From NCBI RefSeq assembly GCF_032818155.1, contig NZ_CP102589.1, forward strand, positions 792,001 to 856,000: a DNA stretch of 64,000 nucleotides, read 5' to 3'. Position numbers and translations under genes: made by a program. The notes under the pieces were generated by a model. It was given only the letters and a program-made list of their open reading frames with translations. It ran no database searches and was not told the DNA's origin. Below, piece by piece: positions 10,901-18,598 of this stretch (the stretch's first letter is position 1; every line of letters begins with the position of its first letter). The DNA is from Niallia taxi. Its GTDB lineage: Bacteria; Bacillota; Bacilli; Bacillales; Cytobacillaceae.

Positions 10901-11489
10901 TTTGCTCGCTTGTGCTTAGCTCAACAGGACATTCCTCTGCTGATTCTATATCTGTTGATGGCGCAAGAGTTGTTCCATTTGCCTTTAATGTAAAGGAAGT
11001 GTCCACTTCAACAGGCTCTGTATCTTCTATCTCTTCGCCCTCTGGCAGCTCCTCTTGCCCAAGCTCTTCCTCTTCATAATAAGGATAGTACTCAACCTTC
11101 ACATAATAAGAGCCGACCCATGCTAATGGAAAGTGAATAACAGCTGGCGATTCTGTATAGCTGTAGCTCCGATATTGATCAAATGTGTCATCTGCATTAG
11201 CCTTATCAAGGCTTGAGTAAACAGAAACATTCATTTCCTCTGTTGAATCTAACGTAAATTCATAATGTGTAAAGTTCTTCGTGTCTTCAGCAGAAGGAGT
11301 AAACTTAAACCATTTAACATTCTCTCCATCTGCAAAGCTTTCCTCCAGAGTCGTGCCACCTGCAAGCGTTTCTCCCGCGTCAGCTGTTTCTGCGGCCGCT
11401 GCCGGAAGCGCTGTCCAAGTGCTGACAACTAAAACAAATGCTAGTAAAAAAGTAAAGATAGAACCAAGCTTGCGTTTGCTGTTTTCCAT
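7983..11489 (-). CDS. Secreted S8 subtilisin-like protease with C-terminal Ig-like repeats
   Basis: A 1168-residue exoprotease. Residues 1-33 form a Sec signal peptide ending AAAAAE. Residues about 48-170 resemble a PPC-like beta domain, and 200-420 form the prodomain region. The subtilase domain spans about 430-750 with Asp473 (AVVDTGVD), His507 (NGHGTHVSG), oxyanion Asn598 and Ser660 (SGTSMATPHV). The C-terminal third has about five repeats of roughly 80 residues, each opening with a TAPSAPxV-type strand and ending GTKLSITATDKAGN, characteristic of bacterial Ig-like (Big_6-type) domains. No LPXTG or SLH anchor follows, so it is secreted or wall-associated through the repeats. AGGGGGAAC precedes the ATG. 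The same repeat type recurs in the M30-like protease at 60.5 kb. Confidence 0.93.
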   Translation of the reverse strand: MENSKRKLGSIFTFLLAFVLVVSTWTALPAAAAETADAGETLAGGTTLEESFADGENVKWFKFTPSAEDTKNFTHYEFTLDSTEEMNVSVYSSLDKANADDTFDQYRSYSYTESPAVIHFPLAWVGSYYVKVEYYPYYEEEELGQEELPEGEEIEDTEPVEVDTSFTLKANGTTLAPSTDIESAEECPVELSTSEQKDGLAILKDLREIRDSILSQTDEGKKLSSLYYKVAPFLSAKIIFDDQLRSDVLKNLRQLKPIYTELLKNGTSSTYTFTSADVKAINSLYKYMYDAAPEALKEQIKKTESKINISNLEDKTLSSVFSKLGASTTAISNKNTSNKYIVKLKAGKSLSTFKRSAQSAQSETIENLGSSDKIADDLYVIDLGSEVKANGYSAQAKNSIVNSVKKSSAVEYVEQIQTYKALGTTSDVSNPYQWSLSNTGQTQGTSGADIQFGPLHSLLHVAKPSETVIAVVDTGVDSTLADLNNVLATEGYNYIGNNNNALDDNGHGTHVSGIIAAGMDNGYSISGIHSNAKILPVKVLDASGYGDTEQIAKGIKYAVDKGAKVINLSLGGTYSRTLEYMLQYAYKHNVTIVAATGNDGSEELGYPASSKYATSVGATNDMDLVSDYSNYGIGTDLVAPGTNIPSLVPNGNVTYFSGTSMATPHVAAAAGLLLSLNNNLKPAEVEKILTETAKDVAFEEQDNPYKFEETFIEITEDGEVIYEEGDSLPPGYDYVTGWGRLDAYGAYSALLLKATVGDIYNSSYAIKGTAESGTAVSVKIGKEVKKATADKKGNYKIEIPLQKAEGLLEVAFEKTVNGVKAKATIRTSVLEDTTPPNAPKVNKVGDNDTKVTGTAEEYATITVKANKKTIGTAKADNAGKFSVKIAKQKQGTKLSVTATDGAKLTGKATSVTVGDSTPPAAPTVTGTISDKSTKVEGKAEANASIDIKDGKKAVASGKANSKGAYSITIKKQKAGTKLSITATDKAGNTSKAKTVTVADKTAPSAPTVSGTIGDNSTKVTGKAEANASIEIKDGKKKIASGKADSKGAYSIKIGKQKAGTKLSITAKDKAGNISKAKTVTVADKTAPSAPKVNNVTTATTKVKGSTEANATVTIKVNNKVLATGKADKKGSYSITIKKQKEKTVLAVTATDKAGNISKVTEKKVVKAK

Positions 11490-11506
11490 TTCGTTCCCCC
11501 TAGAAA

Positions 11507-11531
11507 TTTAATAGATTACTAATCTATTAAA
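11507..11531. promoter_or_regulatory. Perfect 11-bp inverted repeat in the subtilase 5' leader
   Basis: TTTAATAGATT and AATCTATTAAA are perfect arms around ACT, directly upstream of the protease ribosome site. It could be an operator or an RNA hairpin in the leader. The regulator is unknown. Confidence 0.55.
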
Positions 11532-11899
11532 GCATTTTTTTTGGAAAAAAGTTATTAATATCTAGTAAAAATGGAAAAATTATTCATTTGTCCCTAGTTG
11601 TGATAAAAGTTTGTAGGTATTTAGTCTTTGGAGGGGAAAAGATCAGAGAAATAGACCTGAGTATCGAAGCAAAGCAGGCTAATAGACAGAGTATGGTCAA
11701 CCAGACATGGTAAAATAACATCATTGATAAAAAAGGGTGGCTGCGGTCAATCCGCATCCTTTTGCTGAATGAGGTAAACAACTCTTCATGTTTCCATTTT
11801 TCAGCGCAAAGGTAATGCCGCAAGCGGGGATTTTTTTCTCACAAGCCTGCCTAAAATCGAAAATTTCTTCTATATATAGGTAAGAGGGGAGTGATAAAT
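11532..11899. other. Intergenic region between subtilase and LysM protein
   Basis: No convincing gene. A GC-rich hairpin at about 11730-11762 (AAAGGGTGGCTGCGG against CCGCATCCTTTT) could be a terminator or leader structure. The short frames on the minus strand lack ribosome binding sites. Confidence 0.4.
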
Positions 11900-12826
11900 A
11901 TGGCAAGAGGGTTTGATTGTGCGACAAAGCTTAATATAACAACAGCAAGTGCTTTAAAGAAAGCAGGATTTGCTTATACAGCCCGCTATCTTGGGAACAG
12001 CTGGAAGACCTTTGATGCTGCTGAGGCAAAGGCGATAAGGAACGCTGGCTTAAAGCTTGTCAGTATTTTTCAGAAAAGCGCCGACAGGTCAGCGTATTTT
12101 ACAGAGGAGCAAGGAAGACAGGACGGAAGGGATGCAGTGAAAGCCGCACAAAATGTCGGCCAGCCAGCAGGAACAGCCATTTATTTCGCAGTCGACTTTG
12201 ATGCAGGCAAAAGGGCAATCCCACATATCCTTGCCTATTTCAACGGTGTGCGTAAATCCTTTCATACGTATAAGCTAGGAATCTACGGCTCATATACGGT
12301 AATGCTTGCAGTCAAGGGACTGGCCGATTATTATTGGCAGACATATGCATGGTCATATGGGAAGGTAGCTGATTTCATCCATATGCACCAGTATAAAAAC
12401 AATATTAAAGTCGCAGGAGTGCTCATTGACAGGAATGATATCCGCAAAAGTCCAGGCGATTGGGGCTGGACAATACAGGAATCTGAAGTGGCAACCTTTG
12501 AGGTGAAAGCCGAGACAGGAGCCTATATGACAGCCGCAGATGCAAAGCAAGGCAAAAATAAAAAAGGCATTGTAAAGAAGGGAAGCTACTTCCTCTTTAA
12601 TCAATCAGCAGGAATGGTAAATGTGACAAAACAAAAGGGTGTACCAGGCTCGTGGATTAATCCTGAAGCAAGTGAGGGAGCAAAATACCATATCGTCATA
12701 AAAGGCGACAGCCTCACTAAAATTGCGCAAAAATACGGCACAAGCCTCAAAACCCTCCAAAAGCTCAATCCACAAATCAAAAATATCCACCTAATCCATC
12801 CAAACCAAAAGATCCAGGTCAAATAG
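11900..12826 (+). CDS. DUF1906 glycoside-hydrolase-like protein with LysM domain
   Basis: 308 residues. Residues about 1-195 form a DUF1906 (Rv2525c-like, GH25-related TIM barrel) domain, starting MARGFDCATKLN and containing AIYFAVDFDA and YGSYTVMLAVKG. Residues about 260-308 form a C-terminal LysM peptidoglycan-binding domain (YHIVIKGDSLTKIAQKYGTS, ending HPNQKIQVK). ATG 11900 is chosen because GAGGGGA lies nine bases upstream; a GTG at 11891 overlaps that site. No signal peptide is visible, which is common in spore- or phage-like wall proteins of this family. It probably binds the wall or spore cortex; enzymatic activity is unproven for DUF1906. Confidence 0.85.
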   Translation: MARGFDCATKLNITTASALKKAGFAYTARYLGNSWKTFDAAEAKAIRNAGLKLVSIFQKSADRSAYFTEEQGRQDGRDAVKAAQNVGQPAGTAIYFAVDFDAGKRAIPHILAYFNGVRKSFHTYKLGIYGSYTVMLAVKGLADYYWQTYAWSYGKVADFIHMHQYKNNIKVAGVLIDRNDIRKSPGDWGWTIQESEVATFEVKAETGAYMTAADAKQGKNKKGIVKKGSYFLFNQSAGMVNVTKQKGVPGSWINPEASEGAKYHIVIKGDSLTKIAQKYGTSLKTLQKLNPQIKNIHLIHPNQKIQVK

Positions 12827-12833
12827 ACATGCT

Positions 12834-12863
12834 GCCCCTTAATAACGAGGGGTGTTTTTTTAT
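12834..12863 (+). terminator. Terminator after the DUF1906-LysM gene
   Basis: CCCCT pairs with AGGGG across an eight-base loop and is followed by TGTTTTTTT. Confidence 0.75.
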
Positions 12864-12955
12864 GAAAGTTTTTCCAAATAAGGCTAACAGCAATACATTT
12901 ACAGCCAATATTTAGTATGATAGAAGTAAGAAAACCAAAAGGGAGGCGAGTGGGG

Positions 12956-13363
12956 ATGGAGAAGAACAAGGAAGAGCTCGAAGTGAAGCTGGAGGACGCG
13001 GGAAAGCATTTTTCCGAGGAAAAGTTTTGGGGTAAGCTTACGAAGTTTGCGAAAAAGGCAGGTGCCTCTGTCGTGTATGCAGTCCTGCTTTTATATTTCA
13101 CCTTAAAGAAGCCAGATGTGCCAGTAAGGGCAAAAACAACCATTATTGGAGCATTAGGTTATTTCATTCTTCCCGTTGATTTAATTCCAGATATGGCAGT
13201 CGGCATCGGCTTCACAGATGATCTCGGAGCATTAGGAATTGCATTGATCCAAGTAGCCATGTATATAGATGAAGATACGAAACAAAAGGCAAAACAGAAA
13301 TTAGCAGATTGGTTTGGAGATAATGTCAGCACAAAAGAAATTGATGCGAAAATCGGCGGCTAA
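12956..13363 (+). CDS. DUF1232 (YkvA-like) membrane protein
   Basis: 135 residues from ATG 12956, which follows GGGAGG at ten-base spacing. The DUF1232 core is clear: ARAKTTIIGALGYFILPVDLIPD followed by GFTDDLGALGIAL. The domain forms a short membrane hairpin around a conserved L-P-x-D-x-x-P-D motif. The N-terminus is charged and helical, and the C-terminus ends in an amphipathic tail. Function of the family is unknown. It is monocistronic and lies 150 bases before the LXG toxin; there is no evidence that the two are linked. Confidence 0.85.
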   Translation: MEKNKEELEVKLEDAGKHFSEEKFWGKLTKFAKKAGASVVYAVLLLYFTLKKPDVPVRAKTTIIGALGYFILPVDLIPDMAVGIGFTDDLGALGIALIQVAMYIDEDTKQKAKQKLADWFGDNVSTKEIDAKIGG

Positions 13364-13555
13364 CTATTTATAGGTGAAATGGAAGCTGAGAAAATCCTCT
13401 AATAGTAAATTATGGGTATTTAGACTGGTGTAAAATATATCTTTTGGCATATGAAAACCGCTTTTTTCTTTTTTACAATAAAAGGATATTAGGTAATCTA
13501 TCTGATAATGATGGATTAATTGTTCGAAATCCTTGTGAAAAAGAAAGGAGATACT

Positions 13556-15496
13556 GTGAAAATATTAGATGCTTCAAGTTTACAAGACGCAATGGAACAG
13601 AGGGCGAAGCATTATGATAAGCTTCGCGACCAATTTACATCATTAAAGAGGGCCTTTCAGGAAATGATTGATTTAGACGACTTTGAAGGCAAAGGAGCAG
13701 AAGCAATCAAAGGCTTCTATCAAGGCCAAATCGAAGTCGTCGAGGCTTGGCGGCGTTTATTTGACAGACAAATTGCCTTTTTTGAAGGCGTCAGCGGCAA
13801 GCTGGAGGACAAGGATTTAGGAAGCAACTCAAGAGTCGAAACTGCCTTTCTTGAAGAGGATCTCGTACAAAAAGAACGACAGGCAGACGAGATGATAACA
13901 GAGCAAAGACGAGCTCTAGAAAATATCTTTCGTGATATTGACGATTTAGTCCCATTACATCCCTTCTCCCGCAGTAAATTCGACGACTTAATGATGGATG
14001 CCAGCAAAAAGCGCACAAAAACAATTGAAGCTGTAGAAGAGATCGATCAGGAGCTGAAGGACGAGTATATGTCTTCAGAAGGAGAGGAAGCCTATGCCAT
14101 TCAGCTGTTTAGCGCCTTACTTGGCGCAACAAAGCAAGGCAGCAGCATTTCACCAATCCAGTTTGACGCAGAAGCCTATCATCAAAGCGATATCTACAAG
14201 CTGAAGGGAGAGGCAGAAGAAGCCACCATCAGCTACCTTACATACAAGCAACAAGAACAAGAAGCAAGAGAAATCGCCGAACGCCCTGCAGTCGAAAAGG
14301 TGTGGGACGGAGTAAAAACCTTTGTCGGTGAATTCACCGGCTACTATGACTACAAACGAGCAGTCGAAGGAGTCGACCCCGTCACAGGTGAAAAGATGTC
14401 AACCGCACAGCGCATCGCAGCAGGAGGCATGGCATTAGCCGGCTTCATCCCAATCGTCGGCTGGGCAGGCAGAGCCGTCAAAGGAGGCAAAGGCATCTAT
14501 TCAGCCGCAAAAGGAATCAACGCAGCCGAAAATGCAATGAGCACCTACAAAAACGTGCAAGCCTTCAGCACCTTAGAAAAAACCGAAATGGGCATCTACG
14601 GCCTCCTATCCGCCAACGGCCTATCCGAATACACAACAGGCAAAGACATGTTCGGCAACGAACTCACAGCCGAACAACGCCAAGCAAGCCTAACCCAAAG
14701 CATCTTCGCCGGCCTTCCATTTATCCCAGGCATGGCCAAAGAAGCAGGCAAACTCGGCCAACAAGCCCTGAACTCAACCGTACAAATCGGCAAGCAAGGA
14801 GCGGACGTTTCAAGAGCGTTTATGGATGATCTTGGAAGGAGCCTTCATACTGGTCCTAATGTGGCCTTTGCGGGTGGGGTTGGTGATGTGAATTCATACT
14901 TGAAGGCTGAGAGTAGGGCTGATGGTGTTGGGAAGGTTAGTGGGGATAAAGAAAGTTATTTGAGTATGTTGAGTGGTGGTAGTGGGGATGTTGTTAAGGG
15001 TACGGGTAAAGTATATCCAACTAGACAAATAGATTCAGTAACAGAAGCACATATAATTGATAGAGTGAAGGAACTAAGAGGGAATTTATCGAGTAAATAT
15101 AAGAAGTCTGGTAATTTTGCTCTTGCAGAGGTGGATGTCAGTGGGATGAGCAAATCGGAATTTTATGCTCAAAGTAGCATAAATGAACTTAAAGGAAATC
15201 TTGAGCATAAGGTGTCTGATATTTCTTTACAACCTAAAAATCCAATGTTTAAGGCTACAGAAGCAGTTGGTAAAAATGGATTTAGTTATTTAAGGAATAC
15301 AGATACGGAGTATAAAATACTAAATGATATAGCTTCTAGACTTGGGGAGAATACACAAGCTACTGGTAAAATTAGGTTATTTACAGAATTGGATACTTGC
15401 GATAGTTGTAATAATGTTATAGCAGAGTTTGCGGCTAAATATAAAAATATTGAATTAGAAGTCATACACAACAATGGTAATAGAGTTATTCCTTAA
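13556..15496 (+). CDS. LXG polymorphic toxin with C-terminal deaminase tip
   Basis: 646 residues from GTG 13556 (AAAGGAG six bases upstream). Residues 1-210 are the helical LXG domain that targets toxins to the type VII (ESX/Yuk) secretion system, with the core DLDDFEGKGAEAIKGFY. Residues about 240-420 hold a Gly/Ala-rich pre-toxin region including AGFIPIVGWAGRAVKGG. A linker follows (about 420-490), reused in the downstream cassettes. The tip has DTEYKIL (Glu585) and ELDTCDSCNNVI (Cys615, Cys618), the zinc and catalytic pattern I recall for Pfam Toxin-deaminase (BURPS668_1122 type). It is predicted to deaminate bases in nucleic acid of a competitor. The next gene is the matching Imm3 immunity protein. 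No small WXG100-like partner genes lie upstream. Confidence 0.9.
   Translation: MKILDASSLQDAMEQRAKHYDKLRDQFTSLKRAFQEMIDLDDFEGKGAEAIKGFYQGQIEVVEAWRRLFDRQIAFFEGVSGKLEDKDLGSNSRVETAFLEEDLVQKERQADEMITEQRRALENIFRDIDDLVPLHPFSRSKFDDLMMDASKKRTKTIEAVEEIDQELKDEYMSSEGEEAYAIQLFSALLGATKQGSSISPIQFDAEAYHQSDIYKLKGEAEEATISYLTYKQQEQEAREIAERPAVEKVWDGVKTFVGEFTGYYDYKRAVEGVDPVTGEKMSTAQRIAAGGMALAGFIPIVGWAGRAVKGGKGIYSAAKGINAAENAMSTYKNVQAFSTLEKTEMGIYGLLSANGLSEYTTGKDMFGNELTAEQRQASLTQSIFAGLPFIPGMAKEAGKLGQQALNSTVQIGKQGADVSRAFMDDLGRSLHTGPNVAFAGGVGDVNSYLKAESRADGVGKVSGDKESYLSMLSGGSGDVVKGTGKVYPTRQIDSVTEAHIIDRVKELRGNLSSKYKKSGNFALAEVDVSGMSKSEFYAQSSINELKGNLEHKVSDISLQPKNPMFKATEAVGKNGFSYLRNTDTEYKILNDIASRLGENTQATGKIRLFTELDTCDSCNNVIAEFAAKYKNIELEVIHNNGNRVIP
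14767..15009 (+). repeat. Linker A, copy 1 (inside the intact LXG gene)
   Basis: About 240 bases encoding the segment from ALNSTVQIGKQ through DDLGRSLHTGPNVAF to SGGSGDVVKGTGK. The same DNA recurs almost unchanged at 16017-16263, 22498-22742 and 25345-25680 and in decayed form at 19192-19315, each time just before a different toxin tip. This copy is the only one in a complete gene. Confidence 0.93.
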
Positions 15497-15522
15497 ACTA
15501 AATTTTTTGGAGGAAAATAATT

Positions 15523-15879
15523 ATGAAAGATTGGGAGTATAATGAATTATTTGAAGCAATTCAGGAGACATATGAAGAACTGTTAGATGAAGATAGGGGA
15601 TATAAGTATGCTATAGCAAAACTATCAGATGAGTTCGATAACTTAGGTAAGATAGAAGATGTTATTGTTGATACTGCTATTGGTGAGATTGCAATTGGAC
15701 ATGACAAAGTTTTTGTTGGACTTATTGAAGGTATAACAAAGAGGTTAAGCAAGTTTAAAGATATAGATGCTTCAAATGAACTGACAAAAGAGGAAATAGA
15801 AGATTTAACTACTAGGATAGAAAAAGTATTAGAGGGTCTTAGTAAAGTTGAGATAGATTATAACCCATCTTCCGAGTAA
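15523..15879 (+). CDS. Imm3-family immunity protein for the deaminase toxin
   Basis: 118 residues, all-helical, starting MKDWEYNELFEAIQETYEELL. This agrees with the Imm3 family that is typically paired with Toxin-deaminase tips. It follows the toxin by 26 bases with a GGAGG site. It should bind and neutralise the deaminase in the cytoplasm of the producer. A 118-residue paralogue lies at 23228-23584 beside a dead copy of the same toxin tip. A hairpin terminator follows. Confidence 0.85.
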   Translation: MKDWEYNELFEAIQETYEELLDEDRGYKYAIAKLSDEFDNLGKIEDVIVDTAIGEIAIGHDKVFVGLIEGITKRLSKFKDIDASNELTKEEIEDLTTRIEKVLEGLSKVEIDYNPSSE

Positions 15880-15911
15880 GTTATATTAGATTCCCAACAT
15901 TAGATAACTAT

Positions 15912-15954
15912 AAAGCACTTGATTGCCTAATAGGCAACAGGTGCTTTTGCTTTT
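15912..15954 (+). terminator. Module terminator, copy 1
   Basis: AAAGCACTTG and CAGGTGCTTTT form the outer stem with an inner TTGCCTAATAGGCAA hairpin and a T-rich tail. Closely related hairpins end six other immunity modules in this island. Confidence 0.85.
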
Positions 15955-16016
15955 ATAATCTTAGACTAGCGTTTGTTCAAGGCAAGGTTAGTAAAGTAAC
16001 TAAACTCTAGTTAATA

Positions 16017-16263
16017 AGCCCTTAACTCAACCGTACAAATCGGCAAACAAAGAGCGGACGTTTCAAGAGCGTTTAAGGATTATCTTGGACGGAGCCTTCA
16101 TACTGGTCCTAATGTGGCCTTTGCTGGTGGGGTTGGTGATGTGAGTTCATACTTGAAGGCTGAGAGTAGGGCTGATGGTGTTGGGAAGGTTAGTGGGGAT
16201 AAAGAAAGTTATTTGAGTATGTTGAGTGGTGGTAGTGGGGATGTTGTTAAGGGTACGGGTAAA
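16017..16263 (+). repeat. Linker A, copy 2 (promoterless)
   Basis: Near-identical to the linker inside the intact LXG gene. The frame is open from 16018, just after an in-frame TAA, but has no ribosome site. A further 50 bases upstream (15966-16016, starting CTAGCGTTTGTTCAAGG) are shared with copy 4. Confidence 0.9.
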
Positions 16264-16776
16264 ACTGTAAGTGATTATTTTGATGATATAATTGTGTACG
16301 GTAAAGTAGATGCCAATAAGATGAATAAGCTTAAAAATGCTATACAGAATAATACTTTTAGTGTAGATGAGCTGACTGAGATTAGAAAAAGGATGTCTGA
16401 ATTAGGCATTACTAAAGAATATGATGAAGCATTAATTAAAATGGATTTTGGTAAGTATCTCAGAGGACTAATAGGTGACCCACCTTCTGCTATGATAAAT
16501 CCTCATGCACATCATATTTTATTTAAAAAAGGTCTTGGTCAGAAGCAACAAGAACTGGTTCGAGAAGGTCAGGAAATATTAAGAAGGTATGGAATAGATC
16601 CAATTATTGGGGAGGAAAACCTTGTTTGGGCCCCAAATGCCGTAGTAGGACAACATAGTCTTGATGCTTTAGAGGAAGTAGTGAATCGGTTAAGGGCTGT
16701 TGAATCTGAGGGTGGTGACCTTGACGATATTGTTGAAACTCTTGAAGAATTAGGTGTATTAGCTAGTAGAAGATAA
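16114..16776 (+). CDS. Orphan AHH-type HNH nuclease toxin tip (silent cassette)
   Basis: The frame continues from linker A (about the first 50 residues) into a tip of about 170 residues. This carries NPHAHHILFKKGLG and later EENLVWAPN...GQHS, the signature of the AHH branch of HNH/Endo VII nuclease toxins, predicted to cut DNA or RNA. There is no LXG domain, no promoter and no ribosome site; the only start (GTG 16114) falls inside the linker. I read it as a stored tip that could be expressed after recombination into the LXG gene through the shared linker. The ankyrin-repeat gene that follows is its likely immunity. Confidence 0.75.
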   Translation: MAFAGGVGDVSSYLKAESRADGVGKVSGDKESYLSMLSGGSGDVVKGTGKTVSDYFDDIIVYGKVDANKMNKLKNAIQNNTFSVDELTEIRKRMSELGITKEYDEALIKMDFGKYLRGLIGDPPSAMINPHAHHILFKKGLGQKQQELVREGQEILRRYGIDPIIGEENLVWAPNAVVGQHSLDALEEVVNRLRAVESEGGDLDDIVETLEELGVLASRR

Positions 16777-16798
16777 TAGAATTAAAGGAGGATATGTT

Positions 16799-17308
16799 TT
16801 GGAACAAAAAAGTATAAACAAAGCAATAAGGAATGCAATTAAAATGGGTGATATCAATGAAGTAAAACAATTAATAGGTGATGATAATGAAATTTTAAAT
16901 GCCATGACTTCATTTGGTACGTGGTTACATGTAGCTGCCAAGAGAGGACACCTTGAAATAGTTGAGTATCTAATTAGTAAAGGTATAGATATTGATGCTA
17001 TAGGTGGTACCTTTGATGCTTCTGCATTAAATTTGGCAGCAGGAGAGGGGCATATGGAGATAGTAAAGTATTTAATTGAGAATGGTGCAGAATTAGATGT
17101 AAGCTTAGCAAAAAGAAATCCGTTATTTGGAGCAATTTATGGCGGGCATAAAGAAGTAGCTGAGTTTCTAGTTGAAAAAGGAATAGATATTTCAATTAGA
17201 TATACTGGAGAGAATATTAAGAATATGGATGCATATGAATACGCTAGACAATTTGGGCAAACAGAAATCGCTGAATATTTAAAGCAGAAGATGGAGGAAA
17301 AAGAATAA
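16799..17308 (+). CDS. Ankyrin-repeat protein, likely immunity to the AHH nuclease
   Basis: 169 residues with about four ankyrin repeats (for example THVAAKRGHLEIVEYLISKGIDI and AAGEGHMEIVKYLIENGAELD, with slight variations). The start is TTG 16799, seven bases after AAGGAGG. Ankyrin proteins are a known immunity class in polymorphic toxin systems. It is 22 bases after the AHH tip and is followed by a module terminator. No signal peptide, so it acts in the cytoplasm. Its strong ribosome site suggests that it may still be expressed. Confidence 0.8.
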   Translation: MEQKSINKAIRNAIKMGDINEVKQLIGDDNEILNAMTSFGTWLHVAAKRGHLEIVEYLISKGIDIDAIGGTFDASALNLAAGEGHMEIVKYLIENGAELDVSLAKRNPLFGAIYGGHKEVAEFLVEKGIDISIRYTGENIKNMDAYEYARQFGQTEIAEYLKQKMEEKE

Positions 17309-17388
17309 AAAAGTGTTACAGGCGGGTAGCCTGAAAAGATTAATATGCTTGTCAATATAGAGGAGAGATTAAAAATAGAATCATTAAT

Positions 17389-17433
17389 AAAGCACTTAAT
17401 TGCCTATTAGGTAACAAGTGCTTTTTGTTTTTT
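17389..17433 (+). terminator. Module terminator, copy 2
   Basis: AAAGCACTT pairs with AAGTGCTTT around a TTGCCTATTAGGTAA inner hairpin, followed by TTGTTTTTT. Same design as the terminator after the first Imm3 gene. Confidence 0.8.
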
Positions 17434-17435
17434 AT

Positions 17436-17654
17436 GAGACAATTATATTTTGGATAACATGAAAGATTCTTAACTGAAATTCATAGCTCATGAAGGTAGT
17501 ACCATCCTGGAGTATTGTTTTTAGAACTATGGAAACTGAACCAGAAAGAGTATGGAATGATGACCTATTATTTGGGTAGGTTACTTATGATTCTAAAGGA
17601 CCATAAACTGAATGACAAAGCTTATAACGCTATAGGTAACTATATATTGGTGTA
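17436..17654 (+). repeat. Linker B remnant, copy 1
   Basis: Contains GAAATTCATAGCTCATGAAG (17476 on) continuing to a GGTAGTACCATC motif, and ends in an AATGACAAAGCT segment. Both parts recur at 20471-20630 and 23698-23870. Frames are broken by stops. In translation the conserved pieces read roughly AHEGSTI and NDKA. It appears to be the decayed linker of a second toxin scaffold. Confidence 0.55.
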
Positions 17655-17740
17655 TTAGCGGTGAAGTATCGGATAATGAAAACAATAAAGCTTTAATTGA
17701 TAAGTATTATTCTGAATTTCCGAATGATCCCATTTAGTGT
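17655..17740 (+). pseudogene. 3' remnant of a YezG-type immunity gene
   Basis: This stretch is about 85% identical by eye to the end of the YezG-like gene at 24742-25230 (its NENNKAIIDKYYFEFQNDPI tail), including bases just past the stop. Nothing of the rest of the gene remains here. It marks a recombination junction between modules. Confidence 0.65.
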
Positions 17741-17950
17741 AAAGTTTGTATGCATGGTCAAATACATTTGGAACAGGTTTTCATGCAAAGGCTTACTCTT
17801 TAAATCAAGCTTTGCTTGCAAATCCTAATGAGTAACAATCAGATTTAATAACACATGTTGTTAGATCTGGAAAAAGCTAAAATCTGTAGGTATGATGATG
17901 CTAAGATGTTCGGATCGTGAATTTATTACAGACTGATATGATTTCAGTTA
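17741..17950 (+). pseudogene. Remnant of a YwqJ-like deaminase toxin tip
   Basis: Broken frames read TFGTGFHAKAYSLNQALLAN, then after a stop SDLITHVVRSGK, then after a frameshift GMMMLRCSDREFITD. This order matches the C-terminus of YwqJ-type deaminase toxins, which have an HAE motif, VxRSGK and a CPxC motif. The glutamate of HAE and the second cysteine are already lost. The next gene is a YwqK-type immunity protein, the usual partner, which supports the call. Confidence 0.5.
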
Positions 17951-17963
17951 AAGGTGAAAAAGG

Positions 17964-18428
17964 TTGGAGAATGATATGGACATATTAAATAAAGAATATG
18001 TGTTAACACATGGTGTGGATTTTGATGAGGAGCTCTGGTTTACTTCATATAGTGATGAGATTCTTGATAATCCAGAGGACGAAGGTGGTAAACCTTTTAC
18101 TGGTTTAGCATATGAAGTATTTGATAATGGTAATTTAGCATATTACTGTCATTATGAAAATGGGTTTGCAGAAGGGCCAAATGTTAATTTCTATAAAAAT
18201 GGTATGGTTAAATCAATAGAGTATATGATAAAAGGACAAACAAGGGGTAAAAGAAAAGTTTGGCATGAAAATGGAAAACTTAAATATGAGGGTGAACTCA
18301 AATATGGTGTTTGCCTTAAATATAGTGAATGGGATAATCAAGGAAACTTGATTGGACAAAAGAGTTCCCCTGCTAAAGATGAAGTAGAATATATAAACCG
18401 ATTAACTAGCCGTGATAAAAGTGAATGA
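17964..18428 (+). CDS. YwqK-family (MORN-repeat) immunity protein
   Basis: 154 residues with MORN-like repeats (GNLAYYCHYENGFAEGPNVNFY, NGMVKSIEYMIKGQTRGKRK and HENGKLKYEGELKYG as successive units). This is the architecture of the YwqK family, immunity partner of the YwqJ deaminase toxin in B. subtilis. The toxin tip just upstream is degraded, so this immunity gene is orphaned. ATG 17964 is in-frame; a second ATG lies at 17973. Its stop overlaps the ATG of the next short frame (ATGA at 18425). Confidence 0.8.
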   Translation: MENDMDILNKEYVLTHGVDFDEELWFTSYSDEILDNPEDEGGKPFTGLAYEVFDNGNLAYYCHYENGFAEGPNVNFYKNGMVKSIEYMIKGQTRGKRKVWHENGKLKYEGELKYGVCLKYSEWDNQGNLIGQKSSPAKDEVEYINRLTSRDKSE

Positions 18429-18598
18429 GGTTAACAATAAGTTACAAGAATAAGAATTTAAGGTTTGAAAAAATTGATATTGAGCCAAGTTATTCGCAGA
18501 ATAACATGCAACCTAATTCATTTATGTATGAATATGAGATTGAAGGTCAATTCCCAGTGATTCGTGAGATGCGAATAAATCAGGAGGCTAATATATGA
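18425..18598 (+). CDS. 57-residue unknown frame coupled between two immunity genes
   Basis: Starts in the stop of the YwqK-like gene and ends in the start of the YezG-like gene, with ATGA overlaps on both sides. The peptide ends in YEYEIEGQFPVIREMRINQE and has no recognised family. The double coupling suggests it is either a real small protein or the last 50-odd residues of a lost toxin tip that belonged to the following YezG-type immunity gene. I favour the second. Confidence 0.4.
   Translation: MRLTISYKNKNLRFEKIDIEPSYSQNNMQPNSFMYEYEIEGQFPVIREMRINQEANI

Noticed and set aside
11726..11899. Possible c-di-AMP or other riboswitch in front of the LysM gene
   Set aside because: Such riboswitches do precede wall-hydrolase genes, but I could not find the conserved ydaO core segments in order; only a hairpin is visible.
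11584..11927. Two minus-strand frames of 68-79 codons between subtilase and LysM gene
   Set aside because: No ribosome binding site and no family resemblance; one overlaps the start of the DUF1906 gene.
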